Below are positions 1 through 8,682 of a stretch of 64,000 nucleotides of DNA, in pieces. The stretch covers positions 1 to 64,000 of the forward strand of contig DATAID010000092.1 of the NCBI GenBank assembly GCA_036262835.1, read 5' to 3'. Each line of letters opens with the position of its first letter. Positions within the stretch are counted from its first letter, which is position 1. The notes beneath the pieces are model-generated. The model had not been told where the DNA came from and made no database searches. It worked only from the letters and a program-made list of their open reading frames with translations. The position numbers were made by a program, and so were the translations under genes. Source of the DNA: RBG-16-66-20 sp036262835. GTDB taxonomy: Bacteria > Pseudomonadota > Gammaproteobacteria > Burkholderiales > SG8-39.

Positions 1-639
1 GGTCCGGCGACCGTCTGCGCGCGCCACGAGGAGTGGGCGAGCGTGGACATCGGCGAGCGGACGCGCCTGAACGGGCGCCAGGGCGTGCGCTACCTCATGG
101 AAGAGGGCCTGAACGTCATGGACCCGGAGACGATGAAGCCCGTGCCGGCCGACGGCGAGACCATGGGCGAAATCATGTTCCGCGGCAACATCACCATGAA
201 GGGCTACCTCAAGAACCCGGCCGCGTCGCAAAAGGCCTTCGCCGGCGGCTGGTTCCACTCGGGCGACCTGGCGGTGATGCAGCCCGACGGCTACGTGAAG
301 ATCCGGGACCGCTCGAAAGACGTGATCATCTCGGGCGGCGAGAACATTTCCTCGCTCGAAGTCGAGGACGTGCTCTATCGCCATCCCGCGGTGCTCGCCG
401 CCGCCGTTGTCGCCATGCCTGATGAAAAGTGGGGAGAGACGCCTTGCGCGTTCATTGAAGTAAAGCCCGATTCGAAAACGACGGAAAAAGAAATTATCGA
501 TTTCTGCAGAACCCATCTCGCGAAATTCAAGTCGCCGCGCGCGGTGGTGTTCGGCGAGCTGCCGAAGACCTCGACCGGCAAGATCCAGAAGTTCGTCCTG
601 CGCGAGAAGGCGAAATCCGCCAGCGCCATCGACACCTGA
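1..639 (+). CDS. AMP-dependent acyl-CoA synthetase, C-terminal part (5' end outside window)
   Basis: This is the last ~212 residues of an ANL-superfamily acyl-CoA ligase, open from base 1 in frame 1. It ends with a TGA at 637-639. The visible part holds the end of the adenylation domain and the mobile C-terminal subdomain: GEIMFRGNITMKGYLKNP, then WFHSGDLAVMQPDGYVKIRDRSKD (the hinge Asp/Arg region), then GGENISS, and the catalytic-lysine motif KTSTGKIQKFVLRE near the end. These enzymes make acyl-AMP and then acyl-CoA. The sequence is closest by eye to medium-chain/DmdB-like fatty acyl-CoA synthetases. The enoyl-CoA hydratase-like gene starts 10 bases downstream, so the two are probably co-transcribed in acyl-CoA catabolism. 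The acid substrate cannot be told from this fragment. Confidence 0.9.
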   Translation, partial: GPATVCARHEEWASVDIGERTRLNGRQGVRYLMEEGLNVMDPETMKPVPADGETMGEIMFRGNITMKGYLKNPAASQKAFAGGWFHSGDLAVMQPDGYVKIRDRSKDVIISGGENISSLEVEDVLYRHPAVLAAAVVAMPDEKWGETPCAFIEVKPDSKTTEKEIIDFCRTHLAKFKSPRAVVFGELPKTSTGKIQKFVLREKAKSASAIDT

Positions 640-649
640 GGAGCCTCCC

Positions 650-1444
650 GTGAGCGCACAACCGCAAGATTTGCAGCCCGTCCTCCTGCGCGAGGACCGC
701 GACGGCATCTGCACGCTGACCCTGAACCGCCCGCAGCAGATGAACCTGCTGACGAGCGAGATGCTCGAGGCGCTGCAATCGGCCTTCGAGTCGCTGCAGA
801 ACGATGCGAAGACCCGCGTCGTCGTCCTGGCGGCCACGGGCAAGGGGTTCTGCGCCGGCCACGACCTGAAGGAGATCCGGTCCCTGGGCGAGCAGCCGAA
901 GATCGCGGAGCTCTTCGCCAGGTGCAGCCGCATGATGATGACCATTTCCTGGCTGCCGCAGCCGGTGATCGCGAAAGTGCAGGGCGCCGCCGCCGCGGCC
1001 GGGGCGCAGCTCGTCGCGCAGTGCGACCTCGCCGTGGCCGCCGAAACGGTCAAGTTCGTCACCTCGGGCGTGAGCTGGGGCTTTTTCTGCTCGACCCCCG
1101 GCGTCGCGATCGGGCGCAACCTGCAGCGCAAGCACGCGATGGAGATGCTGCTGACGGGCGAGCCGATTGACGCCAGGCGGGCGATGGAGTGGGGGCTCGT
1201 CAATCGGGTGGTCGCCCCCGAGGCGCTTGATTCTGAAGTTCTCAAGTTGGCCCAACTCCTTGCCTCCAAACCCCCTGCAACGCTCGCTGCAGGAAAGCGC
1301 GCGTTCTACCAGCAGATGGACCTGCAGCTCGGCCGCGCCTACGACCTCGCCTCGGAGGTGATCTCCGCCAGCTTCGCCCACCCGGAAGGCAAGGAGGGCA
1401 TGGCCGCCTTCATCGAGAAGCGCAAGCCGGACTGGAAAGCCTGA
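650..1444 (+). CDS. Enoyl-CoA hydratase/isomerase family protein (ECHDC3-like crotonase)
   Basis: This 264-residue crotonase-fold protein starts at GTG 650, preceded by an AGGAG Shine-Dalgarno box. The oxyanion-hole segment GKGFCAGHDLKEI and the second glycine-rich segment VQGAAAAAGAQLVAQCDLAVA are clear. Length and motifs fit an enoyl-CoA hydratase family member. The stretch where classical hydratases carry their first catalytic Glu reads SWGFFCSTPGVAIGRN instead. This is the pattern of the ECHDC3 subgroup, whose hydratase activity is doubtful. A Glu is kept in the following EWGLVNRVV segment. The gene lies between an acyl-CoA ligase and an unknown gene, so a role on a CoA thioester is likely but the reaction is not established. 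Confidence 0.88.
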   Translation: MSAQPQDLQPVLLREDRDGICTLTLNRPQQMNLLTSEMLEALQSAFESLQNDAKTRVVVLAATGKGFCAGHDLKEIRSLGEQPKIAELFARCSRMMMTISWLPQPVIAKVQGAAAAAGAQLVAQCDLAVAAETVKFVTSGVSWGFFCSTPGVAIGRNLQRKHAMEMLLTGEPIDARRAMEWGLVNRVVAPEALDSEVLKLAQLLASKPPATLAAGKRAFYQQMDLQLGRAYDLASEVISASFAHPEGKEGMAAFIEKRKPDWKA

Positions 1445-1485
1445 TCCCCGCCTGGCGCGCGGCCGCCACGCTCGGCAACGCGCTG

Positions 1486-2448
1486 ATGACCGGCCTCGTG
1501 CTGGGGCTCGTCTCCCGGCGCGGCGCCTCGGTCGCCCGCAACTACGTCTTCGCGCATTTCCGGCGCCAGCATCTCGACAAATTCCTGCCCGGGCTCGCCA
1601 AGCTCGGGCTCTCGGGCGAGCCGCACGCGGTGGCCTGCGCGCTCTATCACTTCCGCTCCAACGCGCTCGGCGGCGTGCACACCGAATTCCACCGTGAATC
1701 GGACCGCAAAGCCTGGGTGCGCTACCCGCCGCCGCGCTGGATCTGGCACGGCACCGCGATCGCCGGCGTGCCCTCCGAAGTCTCGGCGGCGATGCTGCAC
1801 GGCTGGCACGGGCACAACGGCGTCTCGCTCGGCAATCCGCGCCTGGGCTTCGTCTGTACCGGCATGACTGTCGACGGCATGCCGGGGCTCGAGGGCTACT
1901 ACCTCGAGCACGACCGCGAGCTCGCCCCGGAAGAGCGCGTGCGCTTCGCCTACGGCGAGGAGACGATGCCGCCGGCGCAGTCCATGCCCGCGCTCGATCC
2001 GAAAGAGTGGCCCGAGGAGCGGCTCGAGCGCACGCATCGCGCCTACGCGGTCGAATACGTGCGCACGATGCTGCGCGTGCTGCCCGAGGCGGCAGGCTCC
2101 TATGACGAGCTGGCGCGCGTCGCGCGCCTGATCGGGCTGCAGTACCACGAGGCGCTCGCCGCGGAGCTCGGCTACCCGACCAACCTGAGCGAAGGCACCG
2201 GGCGCAGCGCGGAGCTCTTCGCGGGCTGGCTTGAAGCGGTCTTGCGCGGGCACGGCGAGGACGTCGAGCGCGAAGGCGCCATCGTCCGGATGACGGGCTG
2301 GCGCCTAGGCGAAGGCCTCCCGTCGCCCGAGCCGGCCTTCAAGGCGTGGAACGAGCTCTGGGTCGGCGCCTGCGCGGCGCACGATCGCTTCCTCAAGCTG
2401 AGCCCCTCGCGAACCGACGCCCGCGTCGAGTGGTCGATCGCGCTCTGA
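1486..2448 (+). CDS. Unrecognised conserved-looking protein, ~320 aa
   Basis: I do not recognise the family. The reading frame is rich in Trp, His and Tyr (for example YPPPRWIWHGT and LHGWHGHNGVSLGNPRLGF) and has no obvious signal peptide or membrane segment, so it looks like a soluble globular protein. Codon use is like its neighbours. The ATG at 1486 is the first standard start. The frame is open back to a CTG at 1441 that overlaps the TGA of the upstream crotonase (CTGA), so the protein could be 15 residues longer. Its 3' end overlaps the GTG start of the lipid kinase by 19 bases. A metal or haem role for the His-rich segment would be speculation. Confidence 0.7.
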   Translation: MTGLVLGLVSRRGASVARNYVFAHFRRQHLDKFLPGLAKLGLSGEPHAVACALYHFRSNALGGVHTEFHRESDRKAWVRYPPPRWIWHGTAIAGVPSEVSAAMLHGWHGHNGVSLGNPRLGFVCTGMTVDGMPGLEGYYLEHDRELAPEERVRFAYGEETMPPAQSMPALDPKEWPEERLERTHRAYAVEYVRTMLRVLPEAAGSYDELARVARLIGLQYHEALAAELGYPTNLSEGTGRSAELFAGWLEAVLRGHGEDVEREGAIVRMTGWRLGEGLPSPEPAFKAWNELWVGACAAHDRFLKLSPSRTDARVEWSIAL

Positions 2449-3305
2449 TCATCCGCAACCCGGCCGCCGGGCGAGGGCGGGCCCGAAGGCTGTGGCCTTC
2501 CATTCGCGAGCGCCTTTCAGGGTTTGAATTTGACGAAGCCATTACCTCCCGGCGCGGCGAGGGAACCGCGATTGCAGAAAAGTCAAAGCATTCCCTTGTC
2601 ATCGCTTGCGGCGGAGACGGCACGGTGCACGAAGTCGTGAATGGCTTGATGCGCGCGGGCGGAAAGGCGGCGCTGGGCGTCATTCCGCTCGGCAGCGGCG
2701 ATGATTTCGCCAAGATGCTGGGGTCCGGCGATCCGCTGGAAAGAATTCTTGGCGGGAATAAAAGAAAAGTAGACGTCGGCAAGATCACCGCGGATGGCGA
2801 AACCCGCTACTTCGCCAACGGCATGGACATCGGCTTCGGCGCGCACGGAGCGCGCCATGTCGCCTCCGTCCCGCGTTTTCTCACCGGGCTGGGCGCCTAC
2901 CTCGCGGCGCTCGTCCTGACGCTCGTGCGCTATCCGCTCCTGGAAGTGCGCATCCGGCTCGACGACGGACCCGAGCGCGCGATCACGACGGTGATGGCGG
3001 CCCTCATGAACGGGACGACCTTCGGCGGAAGCTTTCGCGTCTGCCCTGAGGCACGCGCGGACGACGGCGAGCTCGACGTGCTGATCGTCGATGCGCTCGG
3101 CCGGCTCGAGATCCTCGGCCTCGTGCCGCGGATCATGCGGGGCGCGCACGCGGGCGACCCGCGCCTGGAGCTGCGGCGCGCGCGGACGGTGAGAATCGAG
3201 TCGAGCGAGCCGCTCCTCGTGGAAGCCGACGGCGAGATCGCCTTCGGCGGCGCTCGCCGCCTCGAGATCGGGCTGCTACCCGGTGCGCTGACCGTTCTGG
3301 CCTGA
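2430..3305 (+). CDS. Diacylglycerol/lipid kinase family protein (YegS/DagK-like)
   Basis: This is a 291-residue protein of the soluble diacylglycerol/sphingosine kinase fold, which phosphorylates a lipid hydroxyl with ATP. The N-terminal ALIIRNPAAGRGRA motif, the nucleotide-binding CGGDGTVHEVVNGL (GGDGT at residues 61-65) and LGVIPLGSGDDFAKMLG appear in the usual order. The last motif normally reads GTxNDFA; here it is GSGDDFA, a mild deviation. The C-terminal part ends in LLVEADGEIAFGGARRLEIGLLPGALTVLA, typical of the family's beta-sandwich lid. GTG 2430 puts the first motif at the usual distance and overlaps the preceding gene by 19 bases, suggesting coupling. The lipid substrate is not known. 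Confidence 0.88.
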   Translation: MVDRALIIRNPAAGRGRARRLWPSIRERLSGFEFDEAITSRRGEGTAIAEKSKHSLVIACGGDGTVHEVVNGLMRAGGKAALGVIPLGSGDDFAKMLGSGDPLERILGGNKRKVDVGKITADGETRYFANGMDIGFGAHGARHVASVPRFLTGLGAYLAALVLTLVRYPLLEVRIRLDDGPERAITTVMAALMNGTTFGGSFRVCPEARADDGELDVLIVDALGRLEILGLVPRIMRGAHAGDPRLELRRARTVRIESSEPLLVEADGEIAFGGARRLEIGLLPGALTVLA

Positions 3306-3701
3306 CTTCGCGCCGGCGAGGCGCTTTTGCCAGGCGGCGCGGCGGAACGTGCGCCGCCGCGTGGGTGCCGCGGCGTTGCGCTTCACGTATTCCTGCAGGC
3401 GCGCCTCCACGGTCTGGCGGATCGTCTTCGGCACGGTCGGCGCGGCCTCGGCGAACCTCGCCATGACCTCCTCGGCGAGGCGCTGGTCGTCGCGCGTGCC
3501 CGAGCCGAGCCCGTCATGGAAAAAGCCGCCCTGGCGGTGCCAGACCAGCGCCCGCTCGCTCGAGGCGATGCCGTAGCAGAGCTGGAAGAGGATGACCTCG
3601 CCCTCGCGCGTCTGCCAGACGAAGAGGTCGAAGAAGTCGTCGTGAAACCAGCGCCGCCGGGCGGGGGGCTCGTCTGCGACGCCGACGATTTCGTGGAGCA
3701 T
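3276..3701 (-). CDS. Small conserved-looking protein of unknown function, 141 aa
   Basis: An ATG at 3701 opens a 141-residue frame ending at a TAG (3276-3278). The N-terminal half is aromatic and acidic (WFHDDFFDLFVWQTREGEVILFQLCYGIASSERALVWHRQGGFFHDG), resembling a compact soluble domain. The C-terminal 45 residues are very basic (VEARLQEYVKRN... RRRTFRRAAWQKRLAG), which hints at nucleic acid or anionic-surface binding, but no known domain is recognised. The 3' end overlaps the convergent lipid kinase by 30 bases. The gene is last in the long minus-strand run, 62 bases after the cysteine-synthase-type gene. The Shine-Dalgarno site is weak, so the start is less certain than the frame. Confidence 0.65.
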   Translation of the reverse strand: MLHEIVGVADEPPARRRWFHDDFFDLFVWQTREGEVILFQLCYGIASSERALVWHRQGGFFHDGLGSGTRDDQRLAEEVMARFAEAAPTVPKTIRQTVEARLQEYVKRNAAAPTRRRTFRRAAWQKRLAGAKSGQNGQRTG

Positions 3702-3763
3702 GCGGCCCGTTGGACCGCATCGCTTGTACGAGGTTCGATGACGTCGCCCGGCAGCGACGCCAT

Positions 3764-4726
3764 TCAGAGCCAATCCGGCGCCGGCAGGCCCTTCGACTTG
3801 AGGAACGCGGGATTGAAAAGCTTCGACTGATAGCGCGTGCCCGAGTCGGCGAGGATCGTCACCACCGTGTGGCCGGGCCCGAGCTCGCGCGCAAGCCGGA
3901 TCGCGCCCGCCACGTTGATGGCGCTCGAGCCGCCGAGGCACAGGCCTTCTTCCTTCAGCAGGGAAAAAAGCAGGGGAAGGGCTTCCGCGTCCGCAATCCG
4001 GTAGGCGTCGTCGATCGGCGCGCCCTCGATGTTCTTCGTCACCCGGCCGAGGCCGATGCCCTCGGTGACCGAGCTGCCCTCGCTTTTCAGCTGCTTGTGC
4101 TTGATCCAGTCGTACATCGCCGCGCCCATGGGGTCGGCGGCGGCCGTCCGGATGGCCTTGCTCCTGCTCTTCAGATAAATGCTCACGCCGGCGAGCGTCC
4201 CGCCGGTGCCGATCGCGCAGGTAAAGCCGTCCACCTTGCCGCCGGTCTGCTCCCAGATTTCCGGGCCGGTGCTCTGGACATGGCCCTCGCGGTTGGCGGT
4301 GTTGTCCCACTGGTTGGCCCAGAAGGCGCCCAGCTCCTTCGCCACGCGCTCCGAGACGTGCACGTAGTTGTTCGGGTCCTTGTAAGGGACGGCCGGCACC
4401 TCGCGCAGCTCCGCGCCGCACAGGCGCAGCATGTCCTTCTTTTCCTGGCTCTGCGTCTGGGGAATGACGATGACGGTCTTGTAGCCGCGCGCGTTGCCGA
4501 CGAGCGCGAGGCCGATGCCGGTGTTGCCCGCGGTGCCCTCGACGATCGTGCCGCCGGGCTTGAGCACGCCCCGCTTCTCGGCGTCGAGGATCATGTAGAG
4601 GGCCGCGCGGTCCTTCACCGAGCCGCCGGGATTGAGGAACTCCGCCTTGCCGAGAATCTCGCAGCGCGTCATCTCGGAGGCCTTGTTCAGCCGCACCAGC
4701 GGCGTTTTGCCAATGACTTCAATCAT
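3764..4726 (-). CDS. Cysteine synthase / PLP-dependent beta-substitution enzyme
   Basis: This 320-residue fold-type II PLP enzyme would make cysteine from O-acetylserine (or a related beta-substituted amino acid) and sulfide. It begins MIEVIGKTPLVRLNKAS, the family N-terminus. The PLP lysine lies in NPGGSVKDRA. The substrate-binding loop reads GTAGNTGIGLA where most cysteine synthases have TSGNTG, and GTGGTLAGV is the phosphate-binding loop. The C-terminal LGGSSAINVAGAIRLA and the DSGTRYQSKLF segment match CysK/CysM-type proteins. The ATG overlaps the TGA of the acyl-CoA dehydrogenase by one base (TGATG). Its place at the end of an acyl-CoA catabolic run is odd, and a role on another substrate is possible. 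Confidence 0.88.
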   Translation of the reverse strand: MIEVIGKTPLVRLNKASEMTRCEILGKAEFLNPGGSVKDRAALYMILDAEKRGVLKPGGTIVEGTAGNTGIGLALVGNARGYKTVIVIPQTQSQEKKDMLRLCGAELREVPAVPYKDPNNYVHVSERVAKELGAFWANQWDNTANREGHVQSTGPEIWEQTGGKVDGFTCAIGTGGTLAGVSIYLKSRSKAIRTAAADPMGAAMYDWIKHKQLKSEGSSVTEGIGLGRVTKNIEGAPIDDAYRIADAEALPLLFSLLKEEGLCLGGSSAINVAGAIRLARELGPGHTVVTILADSGTRYQSKLFNPAFLKSKGLPAPDWL

Positions 4727-5874
4727 CAGAACGAGCGGGGCAGGCCGAGCACGTGCTCCGCGACGTAGGAGAGGATGAGGTTGGTGGAAATCGGGGCCAC
4801 CAGGTATAGACGCGTCTCCCGGAACTTCCGTTCGACGTCGTACTCGGCGGCGAACCCGAAGCCCCCGTAGGTCTGCAGGCAGACATTGCCCGCCTCCCAG
4901 GAGGCCTTGGCGCACAGGTGCTTGGCCATGTTGGCTTCCGCCCCGCAGTGCTTCTTCTCGTCGAAGAGGGCCGCGGCCTTGTAGCGCATCAGGTTCGCGG
5001 CCTCGACCTCCATGTAGGCCTCCGCGATCGGGAACTGGATGCCCTGGTTCTGGCCGATCGGGCGGTCGAAGACGACCCGGTCCCTGGAGTAGGCCACCGC
5101 CTTGTCGAGAAACCAGTAGCCGTCGCCGATGCACTCGGCGGCGATGAGGATGCGCTCGGCGTTCATGCCGTCGAGGATGTACTTGAAGCCCCGGCCTTCC
5201 TCGCCGATCAGGTTCTCGGCCGGGATCTCGAGGTTGTCGAAAAACACCTGGTTGGTCTCGTGGTTGACCATGTTGCGGATCGGCCGGACTTCGATCCCTT
5301 TCGATTTGGTGTCGACGATGAAAATCGACATGCCCTCGGACTTCTTCGCGACCTTGTCGAGCGGCGTCGTGCGCGCGAGCAGGATCATCAGATCCGAGTG
5401 CTGCAGGCGCGAGGTCCAGACCTTCTGGCCGTTCACGACGTAGCGGTCGCCCTTTTTCACGGCGACCGTCTTGATGCGCGTGGTGTCGGTGCCGGCAGTG
5501 GGCTCGGTCACGCCCATCGATTGCAGGCGCAGCTCGCCGGTGGCGATCCTGGGCAGGTACTTCTTCTTCTGCCCGGGCGAGCCGTGCCGCAGCACCGTAT
5601 TCATGTTGTACATCTGGCCGTGGCAGCAGCCGGCGTTGCCCCCCGAGCGGGTGATCTCCTCCATGATGACGGTGGCTTCGGTCAGCGAGAGGCCGGAGCC
5701 GCCGAACTCCTCGGGAATGAGCGCCGACATCCAGCCTGCTTTGGTCAGCGCCTCGACAAATTCCTCCGGATAGGCGCGCGCCTCGTCCACTTTCTGCCAG
5801 TAGGCGGAATCGAAGGTCTGGCAGAGCGACCGGACGGCGTCGCGCAATTCCGGGTGCGACTCTTCTGCTCTCAT
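4726..5874 (-). CDS. Acyl-CoA dehydrogenase, 382 aa
   Basis: This FAD-dependent acyl-CoA dehydrogenase introduces an alpha,beta double bond and passes electrons to ETF; an etfBA pair is encoded at 15443-17127. The helical N-terminal domain is followed by the substrate/FAD strand motif QSMGVTEPTAGTDTTRIKT, WTSRLQHSDLMILLART, and the flavin-contact segment RVVFDRPIGQNQGIQFPIAE. The C-terminal GGFGFAAEYDVERKFRET is typical. The usual YEGT catalytic-Glu motif is replaced by LVAPIST. A Glu in MNAERILIAAE sits where isovaleryl/long-chain types carry their base and may serve instead. Both ends overlap neighbours by one base (TGATG), so it is part of a coupled operon. Confidence 0.9.
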   Translation of the reverse strand: MRAEESHPELRDAVRSLCQTFDSAYWQKVDEARAYPEEFVEALTKAGWMSALIPEEFGGSGLSLTEATVIMEEITRSGGNAGCCHGQMYNMNTVLRHGSPGQKKKYLPRIATGELRLQSMGVTEPTAGTDTTRIKTVAVKKGDRYVVNGQKVWTSRLQHSDLMILLARTTPLDKVAKKSEGMSIFIVDTKSKGIEVRPIRNMVNHETNQVFFDNLEIPAENLIGEEGRGFKYILDGMNAERILIAAECIGDGYWFLDKAVAYSRDRVVFDRPIGQNQGIQFPIAEAYMEVEAANLMRYKAAALFDEKKHCGAEANMAKHLCAKASWEAGNVCLQTYGGFGFAAEYDVERKFRETRLYLVAPISTNLILSYVAEHVLGLPRSF

Positions 5875-6824
5875 CAGTCCGCCTTGATGCCCGAGTCCTT
5901 GATCACCTTGGCCCAGCGCGTCACCTCGCTGCGCAGGAAAACGCTGAACTCGTCGGGCGAGGTGGTCCGCACCTCCACGCCTTGCTTGCCGAAGCGCTCC
6001 TTCACCTCGCGCGAGTTCAGGATCCTGACGATCTCGGTATTCAGCCGGGCGATGATGTCGCGCGGCGTGCCGGCGGGCGCGAGCACGCCGAACCAGACCT
6101 GCTGCTCGTAGCCCGGCACGCCGGCCTCCGCGACCGTCGGAATCTCGGGGGCGAGCGGCGAGCGCTGCGCCGTCGAGACGGCGAGCGCCTTCATTCTGCC
6201 GGCGCGCACATGGCCTATCACGTTCGGCATGTTGTCGAACATGAGGTCGACCTGGCCTGCGATCAGATCCGCGACCACCGGGGCGCTGCCCTTGTAGGGA
6301 ATGTGGAGCATGTAGGTCTTCGTCATGGACTTGAAAAGCTCCATGGCAAGGTGCACCGACGTGCCGTTGCCGGAGCTGCCATAGTTGATCCTGCCGGGGT
6401 TGCTGCGGGCGTAGTCGATCAGCTCCTTCACCGTGCCTGCCTTGAAGTTCGGATTCGCCACCATGAGGTTGGCCGAGAAGCCGGCCAGCGTGATCGGCGC
6501 GAAGTCCCTGGTGACGTCGAAGGAGGTCTTGAAGAGGCTCTGGATCGCCGAAAAGGGCAGCGCGGCGCCGAAAATGGTGTAGCCGTCGGGCGCCGATTTG
6601 GCCGCGGCCTCGGTGCCGATGATGCTGTTTGCGCCGGGGCGGTTATCCACCACCACCGGCTGGCCGAGCGTCTTGGAGAGCTCCGCCGAAATTGTCCGGC
6701 CGAGCGTGTCGTTGAACGCGCCCGGCGGAAACGGAACGATGTAGCGCATCGGCTTGGAGGGCCAGTTTTGCGCATTCGAATTCAGGGAAAAGACAAGCAG
6801 AAAGACGGCGAACAACGCTCTCAT
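5874..6824 (-). CDS. Bug/TctC-family tripartite tricarboxylate transporter substrate-binding protein
   Basis: This is a 316-residue periplasmic binding protein. A signal peptide (MRALFAVFLLVFSLNSNAQ) is followed at once by the family's opening motif NWPSKPMRYIVPFPPGAFNDTLGR. Further family marks are VVVDNRPGANSIIGTEAAAKS, INYGSSGNGTSVHLAMELFK and MLHIPYKGSAPVVADLIAGQVDLMFDN. Bug proteins bind carboxylates and related small acids. No TctA or TctB membrane partner is encoded in the window, as is common for the many orphan Bug genes in Burkholderiales. It overlaps the enolase-superfamily gene by 4 bases (ATGA). The ligand is plausibly the acid handled by that operon. Confidence 0.92.
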   Translation of the reverse strand: MRALFAVFLLVFSLNSNAQNWPSKPMRYIVPFPPGAFNDTLGRTISAELSKTLGQPVVVDNRPGANSIIGTEAAAKSAPDGYTIFGAALPFSAIQSLFKTSFDVTRDFAPITLAGFSANLMVANPNFKAGTVKELIDYARSNPGRINYGSSGNGTSVHLAMELFKSMTKTYMLHIPYKGSAPVVADLIAGQVDLMFDNMPNVIGHVRAGRMKALAVSTAQRSPLAPEIPTVAEAGVPGYEQQVWFGVLAPAGTPRDIIARLNTEIVRILNSREVKERFGKQGVEVRTTSPDEFSVFLRSEVTRWAKVIKDSGIKAD

Positions 6825-7972
6825 ATGTACCCGGGCCCCTCGATTGGCGGATGCTTTCTCAAAAACTCTTCGTCGATCTCGAGCCCGAGCCCCGGCTTGT
6901 CCAGCGGCCAGACGTTGCCATCCTTGTCCACGGGGCAGGGATTCGAGACGAGCTCATCGCGAAACTTGTTGGCCTTCGACACGTCGGCCTCGAAATAGCC
7001 GCCGTTGTCGATGGCGGCGAGGAAGTGGACCGAGGCGGCGTGGTTCAGGCCGGTCATCGAGCTGTGCGGATGAACCGGCAGCTTCCATGCCGATGCCAGC
7101 GCCGCAATGCGCAGGGACTCGGTGAGCCCGCCGGTCTTGGAGAGATCGGGCTGCAGGATCGTGATGGCGCCGTCCTCGATCACGCGGTTGAACTCGAAGC
7201 GCGTGTAGTGATTCTCGCCCGCCGCAAGCGGCGTGCGGCCAAAGCCCCTGGCCAGCCGATAGCTGCGGTGATCGTGGGCGGGGAAGGGTTCCTCGAGCCA
7301 GGCCACGTTCAGCTCGTCCATTCCCGGCATCACCCGGCGCACGTCTTCGACGCTGTAGCCGATGTTGGCGTCGGTCAGGATGGCGAGACCGTCACCGCAG
7401 GCCTTGCGGACCGCGCTGATGCGCTCGAGGTCTCTTCCGGGAGAGTCGCCGACGCGAAGTTTTACCGCCTTGTAGCCCTGCTCCAGCGAAAGATTCAGTT
7501 CCTGAAGCAGCTTCGAGGGCTCCTGATATCCCAGCGAGACTCCGCCCGCATAGGCAGGAACAGCCTTGCGAGAGCCGCCCAGCAGCCTGTAGAGCGGCAG
7601 CCCCGCGGCCTTGCCGCGGATGTCCCAGAGCGCGAGGTCGATGCCGCTCATCGCAAGGCAGGTGCCTGCGCCCATGCCATGGCTCGCGAGCTGCTTGTCG
7701 TAAATCTTTTTCCAGACCCCGACCACGTCGGTGGCATCCATGCCGACGACCAGCTGGCGAAGCGTGGTCTCGATCAGCTTCGCCACTGCCGTATGCGCTC
7801 GTCCATGGTGTGATTCGCCCCAGCCGACCAGACCGCCGGCGGTCGTTACCCTGACGAGCACTGCATCGCGCTTGATCGCCGTGCCAATGCCGAGCGAAAC
7901 CCGATTTTCCGGCGCGACCGGAAACGAGGTGGGATACGCCTTGATATCGGTGATCTTGAGATCGGCGCTCAA
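6821..7972 (-). CDS. Mandelate racemase/muconate-lactonizing enzyme family protein
   Basis: This 383-residue enolase-superfamily enzyme would abstract a proton alpha to a carboxylate. Proton-acceptor segment YKAVKLRVGDS, metal ligands in AILTDANIGYS, AWLEEPFPAHDH and LAAGENHYTRFE, and the His/Asp dyad region ILQPDLSKTGGLTE ... PVHPHSSMTGL are in the order of the mandelate-racemase group. The first K-x-K is K-x-R here. The start is TTG 7972, giving a TTGA overlap with the citrate-synthase-like gene and placing TDIKAYPTSFPV at the N-terminus as in homologues. The product could be a racemised or dehydrated 2-hydroxyacid, consistent with the adjoining D-2-hydroxyacid dehydrogenase. Confidence 0.9.
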   Translation of the reverse strand: MSADLKITDIKAYPTSFPVAPENRVSLGIGTAIKRDAVLVRVTTAGGLVGWGESHHGRAHTAVAKLIETTLRQLVVGMDATDVVGVWKKIYDKQLASHGMGAGTCLAMSGIDLALWDIRGKAAGLPLYRLLGGSRKAVPAYAGGVSLGYQEPSKLLQELNLSLEQGYKAVKLRVGDSPGRDLERISAVRKACGDGLAILTDANIGYSVEDVRRVMPGMDELNVAWLEEPFPAHDHRSYRLARGFGRTPLAAGENHYTRFEFNRVIEDGAITILQPDLSKTGGLTESLRIAALASAWKLPVHPHSSMTGLNHAASVHFLAAIDNGGYFEADVSKANKFRDELVSNPCPVDKDGNVWPLDKPGLGLEIDEEFLRKHPPIEGPGYI

Positions 7973-8682
7973 GGCTTCTTCGGCCTCGCGTGTTCGGTCG
8001 CCTCGGCTTCGATGCGGTGCCAGATCTCGCCGGCCATCGGGTCGCGCGATTCCTCGAGCAGGTGGCCGACCAGCCCGACCGCGCGCGCCATCACGCCGAG
8101 GCCGCGCACCGCTTTCCAGTCGAGCTTCATCTCGCACGAGATCGCCCCGATCGCGCCCGTGGCGTTGAGGGTGAGATTTTTGGTTTTTGCAATTGAAATC
8201 ATCAACTCACAGTAAGCGCCGAAAAAACCGCATTCTTTCGCGATCTCGAAGAGCTTCACCGTGCGCGGGTCCACGGGCCTGTGAATGGGATGTCCCAGCC
8301 CCGGAATCTGCTGGTAATTCTCGAGGATGCTTTTGACGTCCTTGTGCTCCATCAGCATCCGGGCGCAGCCTTCGGTCGAGCCGACAAAAACACTGCCCAA
8401 TCCGCAAAGGCCGGCGGCCACGGCGGCCTGCATCGCCTCGGGCGCGCCCAGGTAGGTCATGCGCGCGGCGATGGCGGAGGGCGTGACGCCGTGCTCGACC
8501 AGGGTGACGACCATGGCGTTGAACATGCGCGACTCGTTGGCGCTCGGCAGGCGCCCGGTCAGCTCGAGCCATGCCATGTCGCCGAGGTTGATGTTGCCGA
8601 GCAGCTCGCCCGGCAGGTCCTTGCCGCGCACGACGATGCGGTCGGTCGTGCTCCAGCCCATCTCGGTGCGCAGCTTCTTCAC
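7969..8682 (-). CDS. Short citrate synthase-like / citryl-CoA lyase family protein
   Basis: A 237-residue protein, about 60% of a full citrate synthase. It keeps the active-site block IPGLGHPIHRPVDPRTVKL and a C-terminal half with MISIAKTKNLTLNATGAIGAISCEM. The N-terminus reads MGWSTTDRIVVRGKDLPGELLGNINLGDMAWLELTGRLPS, as in stand-alone citryl-CoA lyase proteins of proteobacteria. Known relatives cleave or form a 3-hydroxy-3-carboxyacyl-CoA. In this operon, with a 2-hydroxyacid dehydrogenase, acyl-CoA dehydrogenases and an SDR, cleavage of a citryl-CoA-like intermediate to acetyl-CoA plus an oxoacid is the natural guess. It overlaps both neighbours by 4 bases. Confidence 0.85.
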   Translation of the reverse strand: MKKLRTEMGWSTTDRIVVRGKDLPGELLGNINLGDMAWLELTGRLPSANESRMFNAMVVTLVEHGVTPSAIAARMTYLGAPEAMQAAVAAGLCGLGSVFVGSTEGCARMLMEHKDVKSILENYQQIPGLGHPIHRPVDPRTVKLFEIAKECGFFGAYCELMISIAKTKNLTLNATGAIGAISCEMKLDWKAVRGLGVMARAVGLVGHLLEESRDPMAGEIWHRIEAEATEHARPKKP

